DNA of 64,000 bases, taken from assembly GCF_004337985.1 (NCBI RefSeq), contig NC_043744.1:5502325-5566324 (forward strand), read 5' to 3'. Positions 22,309-35,070 of the stretch are shown here, one piece after another (position 1 is the first letter of the stretch; each line of letters opens with the position of its first letter). Origin of the DNA: Pyricularia pennisetigena (lineage: Eukaryota > Ascomycota > Sordariomycetes > Magnaporthales > Pyriculariaceae). The notes beneath the pieces are model-generated. The model was given only the letters and a program-made list of their open reading frames with translations. It did no database searches and was not told the DNA's origin. A program made the translations under genes and the position numbers.

Positions 22309-22756
22309 GGCTATCAGGTGGGTTGCGCCTCTGATGCAGAGATATGTCTGGCTTATATGTGAAGAGATAAAGCGCCGTCGATGCCATTTATACGGGTTTT
22401 TATATAACGATTCGTGATCCAGGAACCCTGTGGATAGCGAACGGGTGCATCCAAAAGGTTATGTGACAGCATGGTGAGGGGATAGTGAGGCGAAGGAGGA
22501 CGGCTCAAGGCGTTTTGCCTGCAAGCAAACAAATCGGACACTCAGGAAAGAGCAGAGAACGACCTTTTTCACTGCCCTAACTTTTGTTTATTCATGGCAA
22601 CTCCCATCGTCATCTCACTTTCCAAACCATCAAAGCTAACTGTGAATGTGTATTACCCCTCCACAACTTCTCATCGTTAACCTGACATTTACGCAGAAAA
22701 TACAATCATTTCTCTCATTTGAGGCCATCTCGTCGCGTATCTTGACAGACAATTTT

Positions 22757-22806
<50 letters not shown>

Positions 22807-22834
22807 CAAACACCGCGCTCATCTACCACTAAAC
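22309..22834. other. Intergenic region trm5 to MYND gene
   Basis: The 526 nt hold the trm5 3' UTR and the MYND gene promoter and leader. A long AC microsatellite lies just before the MYND start codon. No gene is seen. Confidence 0.55.
22758..22802. repeat. (AC)n microsatellite, about 22 copies
   Basis: A perfect dinucleotide repeat of 45 nt ends 32 nt before the ATG of the MYND gene, so it probably lies in that gene's promoter or 5' leader. Its length is likely to vary between strains. Confidence 0.9.
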
Positions 22835-24051
22835 ATGGAAGCCGATAACCTGAAAGCAACCAAGGCTAAAGTATGGTACGGGCCACACCAAACAAGTCTC
22901 CCGAGTACCCAACACAGCAGCACACACAATACGCCGTCAGATCACTAACCTCACATGCACCGCTCTACAGGGCCTACTTCGAAGGCATACAGACATTTCG
23001 GTCCAAGCCGCTCTGCAACGCTCTCTGCGAAAACATGCACACGGCACCTCTCCGCTGCATCGGCTGCGGCGCGGCCACATACTGCTCCAGGCACTGCCAG
23101 CGCGCCGACTGGCCGCTGCACAAGAAGCTGTGCGCCTCGTACCGCCCGTTCCTGGCCACCGCCACCGACGACCAGCGCAGCGAGTTCAAGGCCGGCATCC
23201 TGTTCCCCGCCGGCAAGGACACGAGCCCCCGCCTCGTCTGGATCAGGTTCCGACCCCGCTTCGGCAGGGAGGAGGAGTGCGCCAGCCTCGTCATGAGGGG
23301 CCTCACGCGCTCCGTCGCGCTCACCTTTGAGCTCGTGCCCGACGTCGCGCCGCTGCTCGGCAAGCCCGGGACCGGTGGTGGTGGCGCGCAGGTTGTCATC
23401 GCCAGGAGCGGCGGCAGCGGCGGCAGCGGCGGGGCACTTTTCCACGCCGTGCCCAGGACGGAGCTGTGTCTTGCGCGCTGGGACGACGCCGGCGATCTGC
23501 CGGCCAACGAGAGCATTCTCGGTCTGCTGGCCGCGGGGATGTCGCTGCGCAAGTACGATGGCCACGGCGCGTCGTCAGGCCCCGCACCCGGTCTCGGGGA
23601 GGACGAGCAGCGCAGGACGGCTTACTTCCGCGGACCGGTGCTCATGTACCGGCAGGCGGACTATGGAGACCAGGGGGAGGAGGCGGCGGCGGCGGCCAAG
23701 AGCGGCATCGGACTCACGACGGTGCGGTTCGCCGTTGGTCAGGAGGCCGAGGACGTGACGCCGATCGACCTGCGGTGCGCGGTCGAGTCGATGGCGGCCT
23801 GCCAGCGCACGAGGCCCGTCTTGGACTTTGTTCCCATCCCCCAGACCGCGGAGGACGGGGCTCGGGGTGGGGGTCACGGTCACGAGAGGCGGGAGGACGA
23901 GCGGGGCGGTGGCGCGGAGCAGAGCGTCAACAAGAGGTTGAGGATGATGAAGAAGCGGAACAGTCACAAGCATGAAAGGCTCAGGCGGCCCGAGGAGAGG
24001 ATATGGACTGCTTGGCAGTCAAAGGCCAAGACGGCGGGCAAGACGGAGTGA
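22835..24051 (+). CDS. MYND-type zinc-finger protein
   Basis: Two exons are inferred: 22835-22875 and 22971-24051, giving 373 residues. The intron (95 nt) has a GTACGG donor, an ACTAACC branch site and a CTCTACAG acceptor. The N-terminal MYND finger spans about residues 29-68, with ligands Cys29/Cys33, Cys43, Cys46, Cys52, Cys56, His64 and Cys68, ending YCSRHCQRADWPLHKKLC; the first Cys pair is spaced by three residues instead of two. MYND fingers bind proline-rich peptides or partner proteins. The rest has no known catalytic domain; it includes Gly/Ser repeats near residue 170-180, and a Lys/Arg-rich C terminus (RMMKKRNSHKHERLRR) that may be a nuclear localisation signal. A second in-frame ATG at 22873 would allow a 392-residue product from unspliced RNA. 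Fungi carry many such genes; the role is unknown. Confidence 0.85.
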
Positions 24052-24652
24052 CGGGCTGGATCTAGTTGGGCTTTGAGGGTTGGAAATTTGGTGCTTGTCA
24101 CTAAACCACGACGGCTTCGGTTTTTGCGACTTGTTTTTCTTGCTTCTATCTACAGAGGCTTCACCAAAACTAGCCAAGTTGATGTTCTAGCCCAGATCTG
24201 TCGTTCCGGCCAAGGCTTGACTCCCTTCATGTGTTTCTTTCCAGGGAAGTCTTACAAACATACAACACATGTCGACATGAGCGCAGATGTTTGATTTACT
24301 CCTCAAATCACTTGGCATTGCAAGGCAAAAAAAAAAAAGTCACATATTGCGTCTAGAAATTTTTGCAATGTAACGCTGTCCCATAGGCGAGGTATAGAAC
24401 CTCCTGATAAGTGCAGGGTAGCCAGGAAAGCTCAACCCCAGTCAAATTGACAAAGCATGATACAAGACCGGGTAGCTAATGTCGCCATGTTAGACTTTTT
24501 TTTTTGCAAGATCGGCTGCACATCGTGGCTTCGATCCATCGGCAACGTCGTCTGCAAACACTGGGCAGTGGGCAGACGCAGCCAACGGACCAGTGCCGTC
24601 AGCCGCGGAAGCCAAGCCGGTCTGACTTTCCTTCAGCTGAGGAGAACCAAAG

Positions 24653-24672
24653 AAAAAAAAAAAAAAAAAAAA
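24653..24672. repeat. Poly(A) homopolymer, 20 nt
   Basis: Uninterrupted A20 on the plus strand in the gene-free spacer. Confidence 0.8.
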
Positions 24673-25717
24673 TTAAAGCGCGGCCCCAGTCCGGCTTAAT
24701 CACTACATGCAGAAGGTTCTTGTTAACGGCCCTAGCTTCGGGTGATTTATACTATGTACAGCAATGAGGAGGTGGGAACACAGTAAATTTCCAAGTCGGT
24801 GATTTTTAGAGAAGAAAGAAAAAGGTTTCCACTGGCCGCGGCTTTATTTTGTGTCCTCCCCTGTCTAGATACCTAGTCCGGCATGTCATGCCTTGATGCT
24901 TGACCATAAGGGACGAGAACAAAATATAATAAAATTCAAAATAAAATAAAATAAAGTGTCATAGGTGATCAAAGCTCCTTCTTGTATACCCTGGAAGTAA
25001 AACGCGAATCCTCACTCTCTCTATTTTGCCCTGCTGGTTATACTGTGATGGGGTATCTGATTCTTCGGATGAAAAAAAATCAAACAAAGACCCTTTGCGG
25101 GTTTTTTTCCCCCTATGATGGTGCCATAAATCACGGCACTGTCGCTCTCCCGAGACAGCTGACAGAGGCGCAAGTTTCGTAAAGACCTGCGAGTCAATGA
25201 TTGCCGAGAGATCTCTTGACGGGCAAGGTCCCCTGGTGGCGCCCGTGATCCTTTGGTCCCTGAGGCACTTTGTCAAGTTTTTTTTTTTCTTTTCTTTCGA
25301 GTTACCTGTTCACTTTGTGCCACAAATACATGACCGGCAGCCAAAATCCAAGTGGTTGACCGGCCGGCATAAACACTCCGGGACCTGTGCGTATGTGGAT
25401 TTTCATTTGGGTTATTAATATACGAAGAAGAAAACAAGATCCACAACAATAGCAATAACAACCAAAATCCTAATAATAAAGTGGGTAAAATGCCGTATGG
25501 CTGGTCCTGCACTTGTCAATGGAGAGGATGATTCAAAAAAAAAAAAAAAAAAAGGTTCAAAGTTCAAAGGAAATCTGAGAAAAAAAACTGGAGCTTCCCG
25601 CTTCCATGCACGTGGTAAAAGAAAAGGGCCGAGATAGTAGTATTACAAGCCAGGGAGAGGAGAAGAAAGCTCCTTGTGTTCCCTGATCAACAGTGCATGA
25701 TCCGAGTTTGGATGGGG

Positions 25718-25743
25718 TTTTTTTTTTTTTTTTTTTTTTTTTT
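25718..25743. repeat. Poly(T) homopolymer, 26 nt
   Basis: Uninterrupted T26 on the plus strand in the gene-free spacer, 165 nt after an A19 run at 25535-25553; the two could form a long A/T hairpin in single-stranded form. Confidence 0.8.
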
Positions 25744-28700
25744 GCATCTCACTTTTCCCGGTTATGTTATGACTATCCACTGTTTTTATCAAACCCAAAT
25801 CGTGGTTCCGAATGCTCCCGCCCTTGTGTCTAGGCCGGGCGGCGTCAGCATTAAACACTAGACGGGCGAGTCTAGGCCGGGAGATCAGCGGTCTTGGTCG
25901 ACCAAGAACAAAAAAAAAAATGCATTGCGCATACACGAGGGAGTGTATCTAAATATGAAGAGGAAAAAATGTTCGGGGTCTCTACTTTGGGTATCCCCTC
26001 CCAAAATCCCTCTTAGTCATGGTTAAACGAAAGAGGGAGAGAGTGTGAGAGAAAAAAAAAAAAAAGGGACGGAAAGCCAGAGATGCGACAATGGCAATTG
26101 GAACATGCTTGATGAGATAGATAACAATCTTGCATGAAGTGAAGCACGATTACCGTGTTGCTCCTGCTTCACAACTCGCTGTAGCGTTTTGTGCTTATCA
26201 GCTCAGTGAGCGGGGTTGGGGGCTGTAGCTGGAAAGGGATGGAGCAAAGGCTAACCGTGTTACACGACCGATTTGTCTCCATTATCGGCTGCATGCCTTA
26301 CTCTGGATTGAATCCCAGCGGCCTGATGGGCTCTAGATAACAGCAGAATATTGAAGGATGAACTTTGTATCGAGCGGCTGGACGCATCACTGGGCCTGGA
26401 TTAGGACAAGGGCAGGAAATGGGAAAAAAAGAAACAAAGCAAAACCAGCAAAGGCGACGCAAAGCAAGTCAGCCAGCCTCCCCGCCGACGCTCCAGGTAC
26501 GAATTAAAATGGCCGAGACCGAGAGTTACCTTAATGCAACCCATATACTGTGCAATGTAGATAAGTCCCGACATGAATGTGATAAGCAATTCGACCAAAA
26601 AAAGAAACCAAACGAGAAAACAATAGTGTGACTCAAGCCATTGGGCAAACAAGTTACCTTGCTGGGCTTGGTATTTGGTATCGCTCCAGTCAGTAACCAC
26701 GGCCGTACGGGGAGGATGCCTGACGTCACAGTTCCGTCGCCGAGGATAGACCCGGCCGGGCGGTTTGCCGTTGGTGTGGCCGAACATGTCCGAGGCCAGG
26801 TGGGACAAAGAAAAAATAAACTAAAAAAAAAAAAAAAAGGCTCGCTAGTTATTTGTTCTTAGTTTTGCTTGGATAATAAGTTAGCCGCGAGTTGGTACAC
26901 ACGAGGTTGGGAAAAGCATTGTCGGCCCGGCTTATCGTTTGTATTCCTTTGATGGCTGGGCTGGTTCTGGTGCCGCGCGACGAAACAAGTTTTAGACGGC
27001 TTTGCACAGCGTAAAAAGTCAAAACGCAGCCACACTATACGTGGTAGGTTGTTGCGATTGACTTTTTGTTATTTTTTTTTTTTTTTTTTGAATCCTTCAA
27101 AAGTGATTGACTACCTATTTTCGACAGGGGAAGAGAGAACGCGAGCCGTCTCATTAGCGGTGGTAATTTTTTCGTCTTTCTCTGTTCGTTGGAGGAAGTC
27201 GGCAAGCCAAGGCCTCTGTTCGTCTAGCTTCAGCACGATGACCTCACCAGCACGACCTAGCACTCTGGCGGGAAATAACCGGAACTTGAACTAGACCCAT
27301 CAAAAATCAGCTCGGATTGATATCTCGTAATAATTTACCATGAAAAAAAAAAAAGACTATTCATTCCCTCCCCGCCTAGGACATGCACATTCGGCTTGAC
27401 TCTCGGATCCGGTCATGGACACGACCGCACTTCGGACGGAGGGGAACCGCTCGCGCGTCCAAATATTTGTGGTTCTTTTTTTGCCTGCTTGCTTGGCCTG
27501 GGCCTGCCTGCCTGTGCTGTGCCGCGCATGTCCTCTCAAAAAAGAATCCCCGCCGAGAGACCATGATCGCCACGCACGCACGTACGCACACATGCATGGG
27601 ATTGTCAGCGCATCGGCAGTCTAGACGCAGTCCAAATGCGCATCCTGCAATGCAGTTGCAGGGGGGACAGGAGCAGATCTGGGGGGTATTGGTTAGGGCC
27701 AATGAGCGGGTTCCCCTGCACCTCATGGTTATTCGGGCGATTGTCCTGTAGCTGAATTCAACAATTTTTGAGACGAGAACGTCTTTTTGTCATTGTTGCA
27801 GTGGGCATCTTGCTTGCTTCGAACATGACAGACTTGATCGGTTACTCCTCAATCACCCATGTCTCGCCTCGCCTCGGTCTGCTTACGTTGTTTCTTTGCT
27901 CACGAGGTATCGCCACTGTCCTGCCACTGGGGCAACGAAAGAAGAAACAGTGGACTTTGCCTCGGCAGTGGCGCGGGGCAGGCTAACTTTGGGCTGGGCG
28001 GCTGTTTTCCCAGACAGTATCCATCCTCCTCTGCCGCATTTCACGATTGACGAGCATCAATCCCTGAAATTACCTGACGATTGAAACCCCAACGTCCAAC
28101 TCGCCAAGGATAAACCCAATGGCCAGGGCAGGAAAGAGTCGGGCCCCTGGATGTTGGTTGGGCTGTCAAATTTGGACGTGGCGGGACTTGAATGAACCGT
28201 TTGCTTCAGGTGCAAAAACGAAAGTCGCAAGTATAGCTAATTGCAAGTTATTTCATGGAAAACCCGCCGGTGTCGAAATTTTTTTGTTTCTTAGCGCATC
28301 GGGGAAGTAGAGAAATGAAGTCAGAGACGATCACCAGCAAAAGTCACACTAACGGGGACAAGTTCGGGTAAACTAGAACCATGGCTCGAGGCTAGAAGAA
28401 TTCCAAACCGTCGGTCGGTGGGACGGGCGCGGGGTGGACAAATTGGAAACGGCCAGAAGCTCATGGGCTGGTTGTTGCTTGGCAGTCAAGAGGAAGATAA
28501 ACAAAAAAAAGTCTAATTACCGAACTGGATCATTTCCCGGGTTCGATTCGGAACCCTGCCCCTGGCAACGTAGTAGCCCTGGAGATGTGGAAAGTTCGGA
28601 AACACCCTGACACAGCCCAAAGTTCCGTTGCACAGGTGGGTGTGGTACTTTCCACAACATCCAAATCAATCCAACCTACGTATATTAATCGCAATCTGCC

Positions 28701-31700
28701 GAGATCAGCCCTTTGGAAAGAAAAAAAGAAAATATAAACCGGTTTTTCCATGAGTGTGCAACAGTGCATCCGCAGCCTCCGCAGCTATGTACACGACAAC
28801 CCGAGATGCTGTGTTTCCGGTCATGTACACTCGGTAACAGATTGTTTAGTTACCCAGGGATGGGAGGGGTCGATGAACCATGATGGTGGGTTGCACAGCA
28901 GATGGAAAGAGATAGTGGTTGCCTCAAAAGTGATCAGTCGTTTTGCAAATGCGCGGATGGCGGCCGTCTGCCGTGGGGCTCCCAATTCATTCGTGCTGTC
29001 TAGAACAGCATTAACGCTGTATACCACGTACGGGCGATGGGGCGATGCACCACCGCACACCCCCCTTGGTTGAACAATCTAATCGAATTGAATTGAGTTG
29101 AGTTGGCCATCGGATGCCAATCCATCGTCCTATCTCTTCCGCACGCTCGGAGATCTGCAGGTCGATTTCAGAAGGACCCTCCCTATAAGCATCAGTTGTC
29201 GATCCGAAGCACAGCTCTGAGTAGGTACTCATAGCAATTAATTACAGACTTGGCCGATACAGCGTACCTGCTTCGCTGACTATGCACATAGCTTGCACAA
29301 TATATACAGCATAGCGTCGTGTTTTGTTAGTCATCACTGCAACATCATATGAAGTGGTACTTGACCAAGGGATTAATTACTAACGATTAATTGCCAACGT
29401 GGTATGTAGGGTGAATATGCAAACACCCACCTACCTGTATTACATTTAGTATACAGTTTGTTTATGCCTTTTACCCTTGCAATACCTTGTTTAGATACCC
29501 TTGTGTGCCACCACCAGCCTCTTTCCCTCGCATCCAGCCTTAAGCCGCAAGGCAGTGATAGCGAGCCGTATGGATTGATTGTCCGTGGGTTTGTGTGGTT
29601 CGTCCGTCAAAACATATGTCGTGTCAGGGGATTTGATCGTCTTGCAGGCAAGAGCCAGTGACAGCCTCTCGAGGCTGTTTTCTTCTTTTTTTTATTTTTA
29701 TTTTTCTTTTTTTTCTTCCTCTTTCAGTGGCAACTAAGCACAATTGCATAGGAATTGCATCTTTTCATATTGGTAAGAGACAGTCAAGCAATCTTTGAAA
29801 CCAGCCCAGATTTGATTTGCAACCGAACTTGTGCTATCAAATATCCCCGTCTGATGATCTTCACCTCACCTAACTGTTAATCTTCCAGCCTCGTTCATGC
29901 CTTATGTTTTTGACAAAACTCGATAAGTAGTAAAAGTGGCAAGATAATAAGCTGTTAAAGACTATCTTTCGGACTATTGAAGTTTGACTTGTTAAATCCC
30001 GCAGCCAGTTAGGGTTGGTATATGAATCACCACAATTTTTAGAGTCAAAGTTGAGGCGTTCTTGAAACGACTTGTCTGACCGGCCTCTGGAGGTGCCTTT
30101 GTTTCCTTGACAGGTCCGCTAGGTGGACATGTTATACAATTCCCAGCTTAAGAAAGCATGTCGAGACGAGGTGATTATGGTCCGAGGTCTACGACGTAAT
30201 TACCATATGTATGGAATGTTCCAAGCTGCACGGAAATCAACGTGGTCTTTTTTTTTTGGTGGTTTGTACCACTTATGGCGTGATTTTTGGAGTTTAGAAC
30301 AAATGCGGCTGTGCAGGTCTGACAGCCAAAAAGTCGACGAATCAATGGTGTCGGAAACTTACTTCGTACATTAAAGTATTTGCCTACATGACAATGGCTT
30401 ATTTCTAGTCCGTTTGATCTCGGGATGAATCCGGTCCAATGAAGCTCTCACGCGGCTTAGGGCACGTCCGCCCGAGTCGACGTTCGGAAGATGTCGGGGT
30501 CGAGGAGTGCGGGGATGCCGTGATAGCAACTGCTGTGGGGATGGTGCCTTTTTTTTTTTTTTTTGTTTCTGATTTGGCTTCTATGCCGCCTCCGTGGGCG
30601 CACGTCAAAGTTATTAATTGCCCATAAGGCTTTATTCCCGGAACTTAACATAGTGGATTTTGATTTAATACGCCAGCGATGCAAAGAGTGCTTTTGCCTG
30701 TGGGGACATGATAACCCCCGGCAATGAGATTCTAGTTCCAGTTGCGAATCATGCCGAAAGCGATTACTGCTACAAGCTATCAAGCGGGTCTAGAGAAAGG
30801 CGGATGATTATGAGATGGATTGAGGTGTTGTTATTCGTGTCACTGCGTGGACAATTAGTGATAGGATATGGCGAGCTCCAAGAAAGAGGGGTCAATTCCG
30901 ACGACCAAGGAGGGGAAAGCCTAGCTCTTTAGACGAACATTCATCTATTCTACCTATAGGTCCCTATCTTGGCTTCACGACTGTCCTTTTCGAACTACTT
31001 CTACAATAGATGGAGGACTGGTGGGTTTTACATCTGAACCTTGGTCGAGGCATTTGAACAATTTTGCATTGGCATTAGTCTGGCATTGTGGACACATTTT
31101 TGTGGCTGCGATACATGATCTGGATCGTAGTTTTCTTTTTCTTGGAAGCGATGCTTATACAATCCCTCAGGGTCTTATTGTTGCACAGTGTAGCCCTAAT
31201 ATCTTGGGTCTCCCCCACAGGCTTATGAGGGAATATCACTAGTGTGGGGGGATTATGCTTCTCTGGTCCGTTTTTTGTTGGCTTCTTCTGCCAGCAACCA
31301 CCCATGAATGATAGCCTTTTCAGCCCGTGGCGCTCTCATGACTTGTGTATGGTGATGCGGTGTTTTGTTGCTCTTCACCGCCACCACCACCACCTCCTTG
31401 CCCTGCTGGGTTGCCGTTGCCATCCTACCCTACAGTAGAAACCCTACGAAAATTTGAGAACAGGAAATAAAAATTCGTGTTACTGTAATACTATCCGCCT
31501 GACCTCACATCATCGACCGACCTTCAGGGGCAAAGATGATGATGACCACGTAGATCTTTTTGCTTCCCGTTCAAGCTGCTCGGGTGCCTACCCATCTCAC
31601 GTTATCACCAACTTAACTTCTCACGGCTGAATTCAAAACGACATCACGAGAACAGCAGCTTGACCGGTCTGTTTGTACAACGTGGTGCTTCGGCCCCTTC

Positions 31701-34700
31701 TTCCGTGTGGCTTGTCTTAAACCATTGCTTGCCCTTGTCATTACAGCTAGGCATATATATATTTCCGTGCGGGACAACAAAACGATCGACAGGGTTTTAT
31801 TCTTCCATAGCGTCCCTCACCATTGACCAGTCCTTGTCCGACCACCAGTTTTAAGGTGACAAGTGCAATTCGTTGCCCAACCAAAAGAAAAGTAGCACCG
31901 CATCAGCGTCTGCGCCTCACGGCATCTTGTCCGAAGGAGACACAAGAGGATAACCCCGTAAACGTTGCTCAAATTAGGATATCGGGAAATGTTTTGGAGA
32001 CGATGGGGCTTCAAAGCAAAAAAACTGACCGGGCTCTAATTGTAAGGGACAATGCTGCTGTGCTGCCGTCCGCTCGTTTCGTCTTTGGTATCTCGGCCCA
32101 AGTGCGTGCATTGATTGTTTTTTTTTTTTTACTGTATTTTTGATGAAAATGTACATGTAATCTACTTTTCAGCTGTCCATCACTTTTTCGTACGACACCA
32201 GTGTATATCTTGCGCTGCTGCTTGTTTTTCTCCTGATCTGGCAGTCATTTCTTCTCCTGGAACTGAATGAGCTCTTGCATTAGATGGTTTTTTTACTCGA
32301 TTTGGGGGAAAGGGTGGAGATCGATCAAGCACGCCGCGAGATGGCACACGCACGCACGCACTTATCTCTAGCAGTAGAGCTAGCCTCGTTACCCACTCTC
32401 CACGCACGCCCCGCTGCCATGCTCATCCAACAGATCAAACAGTTGTTTGCCTTTGGGTTTGGATAACGTGCTTCCCCGGCTGTGTGCCTCCGCTCTGCTT
32501 GGCTGGGTCTCGGTGTCCTTGTCCTTGCTACTATTATTACACTGTGTGCTGCAGATCCAAGCTTCGAGCGAGACTTCCAAATATTGGAGCCGTTTCCTCT
32601 CAATCCCTGGCTTTCCCACAATGATCTCGAGTGGGTAATATCGTATCAATTGTTTCCATAGCTCCTTTGAGCTGAAGCCTACTGCGAATTAAATTCAGCT
32701 AACAAACCTCACACGGCAAAGTCTATGTGGTTGGAGAGGACCCCGGTTCTGGGGAACTGAGACAGCCGCCCATCCCATGCCTTCCCCCACGGACGACTAG
32801 CATTCCTGTAGATGCTTTTGGAATAGTTTACGACTGAGGAATTGCATGCTTTGTTTGTATGATGCGCCTGCGCGGAAATGGGTTGTAGTGGCAGCAATGC
32901 AGGACAGAGACGCAGGCTAGAAGAAAATAGTAAAACAATAATTAAAACATCTGCCCGCCGCAACGCTAATCGGCTAGCAACTCGATTACGAAAGAGCCCG
33001 GCTGGAACATTCCAACCGCCCTGCTCTCGCTGGATCGCTCGCTGACTTGGTACAGCGGTCCTGTGCTGCCACGCACCACATCACACATCACGCATTACCA
33101 CACCCCCATCCACAGCCGGATGTTGCACACCTACACCTCTTTTTTTTTCTTTTCTCGCTTTGGCCTTGACCGATGTTGTACTGCGCGATGTCGCTTTGCC
33201 CTGGCCAATCCGTCTCGCTCATTCCTCTCACGCGTTCTCATTGACCAATTTGCATCCTTGTTTTGGGTTGGTGCTGTGCTTTGCGTGTAATTTGACGCGA
33301 TTGATCCGCCCGTTTTCTTTTGGTTTTTATTTTTTGTCCCGCCAGGTATGTGAGTTATCCGTAGATTCCGTAGATGCTCAAGTTACATGTACGGTTCATG
33401 CTCATAATTATCGTTTTGTAGAACTAGGTGCCTGGCTGGCCAAGGCGCCATTGCTCTCAAATCTTGCGTGGTAATCCCGGAAGTCTGCGTGCCTCCCTCC
33501 TCCCCCGCACCTGACTCGCCCAGCTTCCTTACTGCTCGCGCCCGTTATGCCCGTTTGGTTTTGGCTTTGGCCCTGTACTTCATCCTCAAACCGATGCAGC
33601 ATCCCTACTTTGTTATGGTTCGCATTTGTGACAGAAATGGCGACCAAGATAGGGAGGAGCATCAGAAGTGAAAGCCCAACCAAACCAAATCAATCCAGAC
33701 TTTGGAACTTTGCAGGTGCTGGCCGGGGGAGACTCTGTATAGTAATCTCCACTGACAGGGTCAACCGCCATAAAAACACACCAAACCGTAACTTGCCTTA
33801 CTCTGCCTGCAATAGTAACTTTATAATAGTACTGTACTTGTAGATCGCCTTGGCTCCTTACGGCTACTCCCAGGGAGTTGGTCTAACACAAGAAACAACC
33901 CGACCAACCAGCAAAGGCTTCGAACAACAGCCGGCGTACCCAATGTTACCTATCTACTGTGAAATGGTTTGGCCTGTTATTTCCTCTTTCCTCTTTTGAT
34001 GTAGCTACCCATCTTTATTTGGTCGCTGGCCTGTGTCCTGGCCATTTCATGCATGCTGCTATCTGCATCTCAAGTACCTACCTCTTGGGCAAGGCTCTTA
34101 TCATCATCATCTTATTTATTCATTCAATCAATTGAGTCCCCGTCTCGATTCAACGCCATTTATTTCCTATCTTTTCCCCAAACTATATCTTTCCGTCGCA
34201 TCACAGCGCTCTCTCATTTCCGGCGAGATAATCTGGGTCCTGGAATCCATTCTTTCTTTCTTTTCTTTCCCTTGACGCTGCCTTTTTCGTTGCTTCTTCC
34301 TCTCTCTCGATTGCTTCTCCTTTGCAGTTATTCCTAAAAAGGGCCAGGGCACTGGGTTCCAGGCACCCACAAACCCGGGCAAGCCGCCATAAGAACCCCA
34401 CCACCCCCTTGCAACATTGCACGGACAGAAGGGAAGAAGCTAGCCAGCCCGCCCTTGCGCCCAGACCCCAGCACACACCGGGAAACAGGGACCAACCTTC
34501 CGGACACCCCATCATCGTCACCGCCTTTGTCGTGGGTGTAATAAGACCAAAAAAAAAAAAAAGAATTCCCTTCCGCCCCCCGGCCACCAAAAGTCACTCA
34601 TTGCCTCCCGACTGCACCCCACAAGCAACCGAAGAACATCCAGAACAAATCTGGTGGAGCGCCTGGAGCAAACGAGACAGACCCCAGACCGGCGGTACCA

Positions 34701-34916
34701 CTCGCACCCGCACCGCACGGATTTGGTTTTTTTTCTCCTCTCTTATACTATACCAACGCTCCCTCCCCATTTTCATCCGTCGATTCCTTGACTCGACAAA
34801 TCACAGTTTCCTATCCTTGGGTACTTTTGTGCACACGGCTAATCACTAAAGAGATACTGCTTCTCTCCTACCGCCAATTTGCTACCGACCCAACTCGACT
34901 CACCCACACGCAGTCC

Positions 34917-34997
34917 ATGAGGGGAAATAACACCGCTGCTGCACCCAATCAATCACTCATGAGCAGCCAGCCAAGCTGCCGCACCTACCGCGCATGA
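34917..34997 (+). other. Candidate upstream open reading frame of the reg1-like gene
   Basis: An ATG at 34917 opens 26 codons (MRGNNTAAAPNQ... ending TYRA) and stops at 34995-34997, 73 nt before the main ATG. If the leader extends this far, ribosomes would meet it first. The frame is seen; that it is transcribed and translated is inference. Confidence 0.3.
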
Positions 34998-35070
34998 CGT
35001 TGCGACATTGCACGCAGCAATCGCCCGTTCACCCTCGCCCGCTCCCTTGGCTCGACCTTGCTCACTCACC

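Larger units (their letters stand above)
24052..35070. other. 11-kb gene-free spacer
   Basis: Nothing here passes as a gene: open frames are short (under about 135 codons), have no family features, and many are produced by homopolymer runs. Long A/T runs are frequent: A20 at 24653-24672, A19 at 25535-25553, T26 at 25718-25743, T18 at 27072-27089, and others near 24326, 26050, 26823, 30549 and 32116. No long terminal repeats, transposase or reverse-transcriptase text, tRNA or rRNA could be recognised. The base composition is not extremely AT-rich, so heavy repeat-induced mutation is not obvious. The last 1 kb (about 34.0-35.07 kb) is CT-rich and is the likely promoter and leader of the reg1-like gene. 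The region may carry distal regulatory DNA or long noncoding RNA; neither can be shown here. Confidence 0.6.

Noticed and set aside
22758..22802. CRISPR-like repeat array
   Set aside because: It is a simple AC dinucleotide repeat without spacers, in a eukaryotic genome.
22951..23565. 204-codon minus-strand frame opposite the MYND gene
   Set aside because: Antisense shadow of GC-rich coding sequence; the plus strand carries a clear zinc finger.
28530..28570. tRNA T-arm-like sequence CCCGGGTTCGATTCGG
   Set aside because: The T-stem does not pair beyond one base pair and no acceptor, D or anticodon arm can be found.
24052..35070. Transposon or secondary-metabolite cluster in the gene-free spacer
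   Set aside because: No transposase, reverse transcriptase, terminal repeats or biosynthetic domains could be read in any frame.
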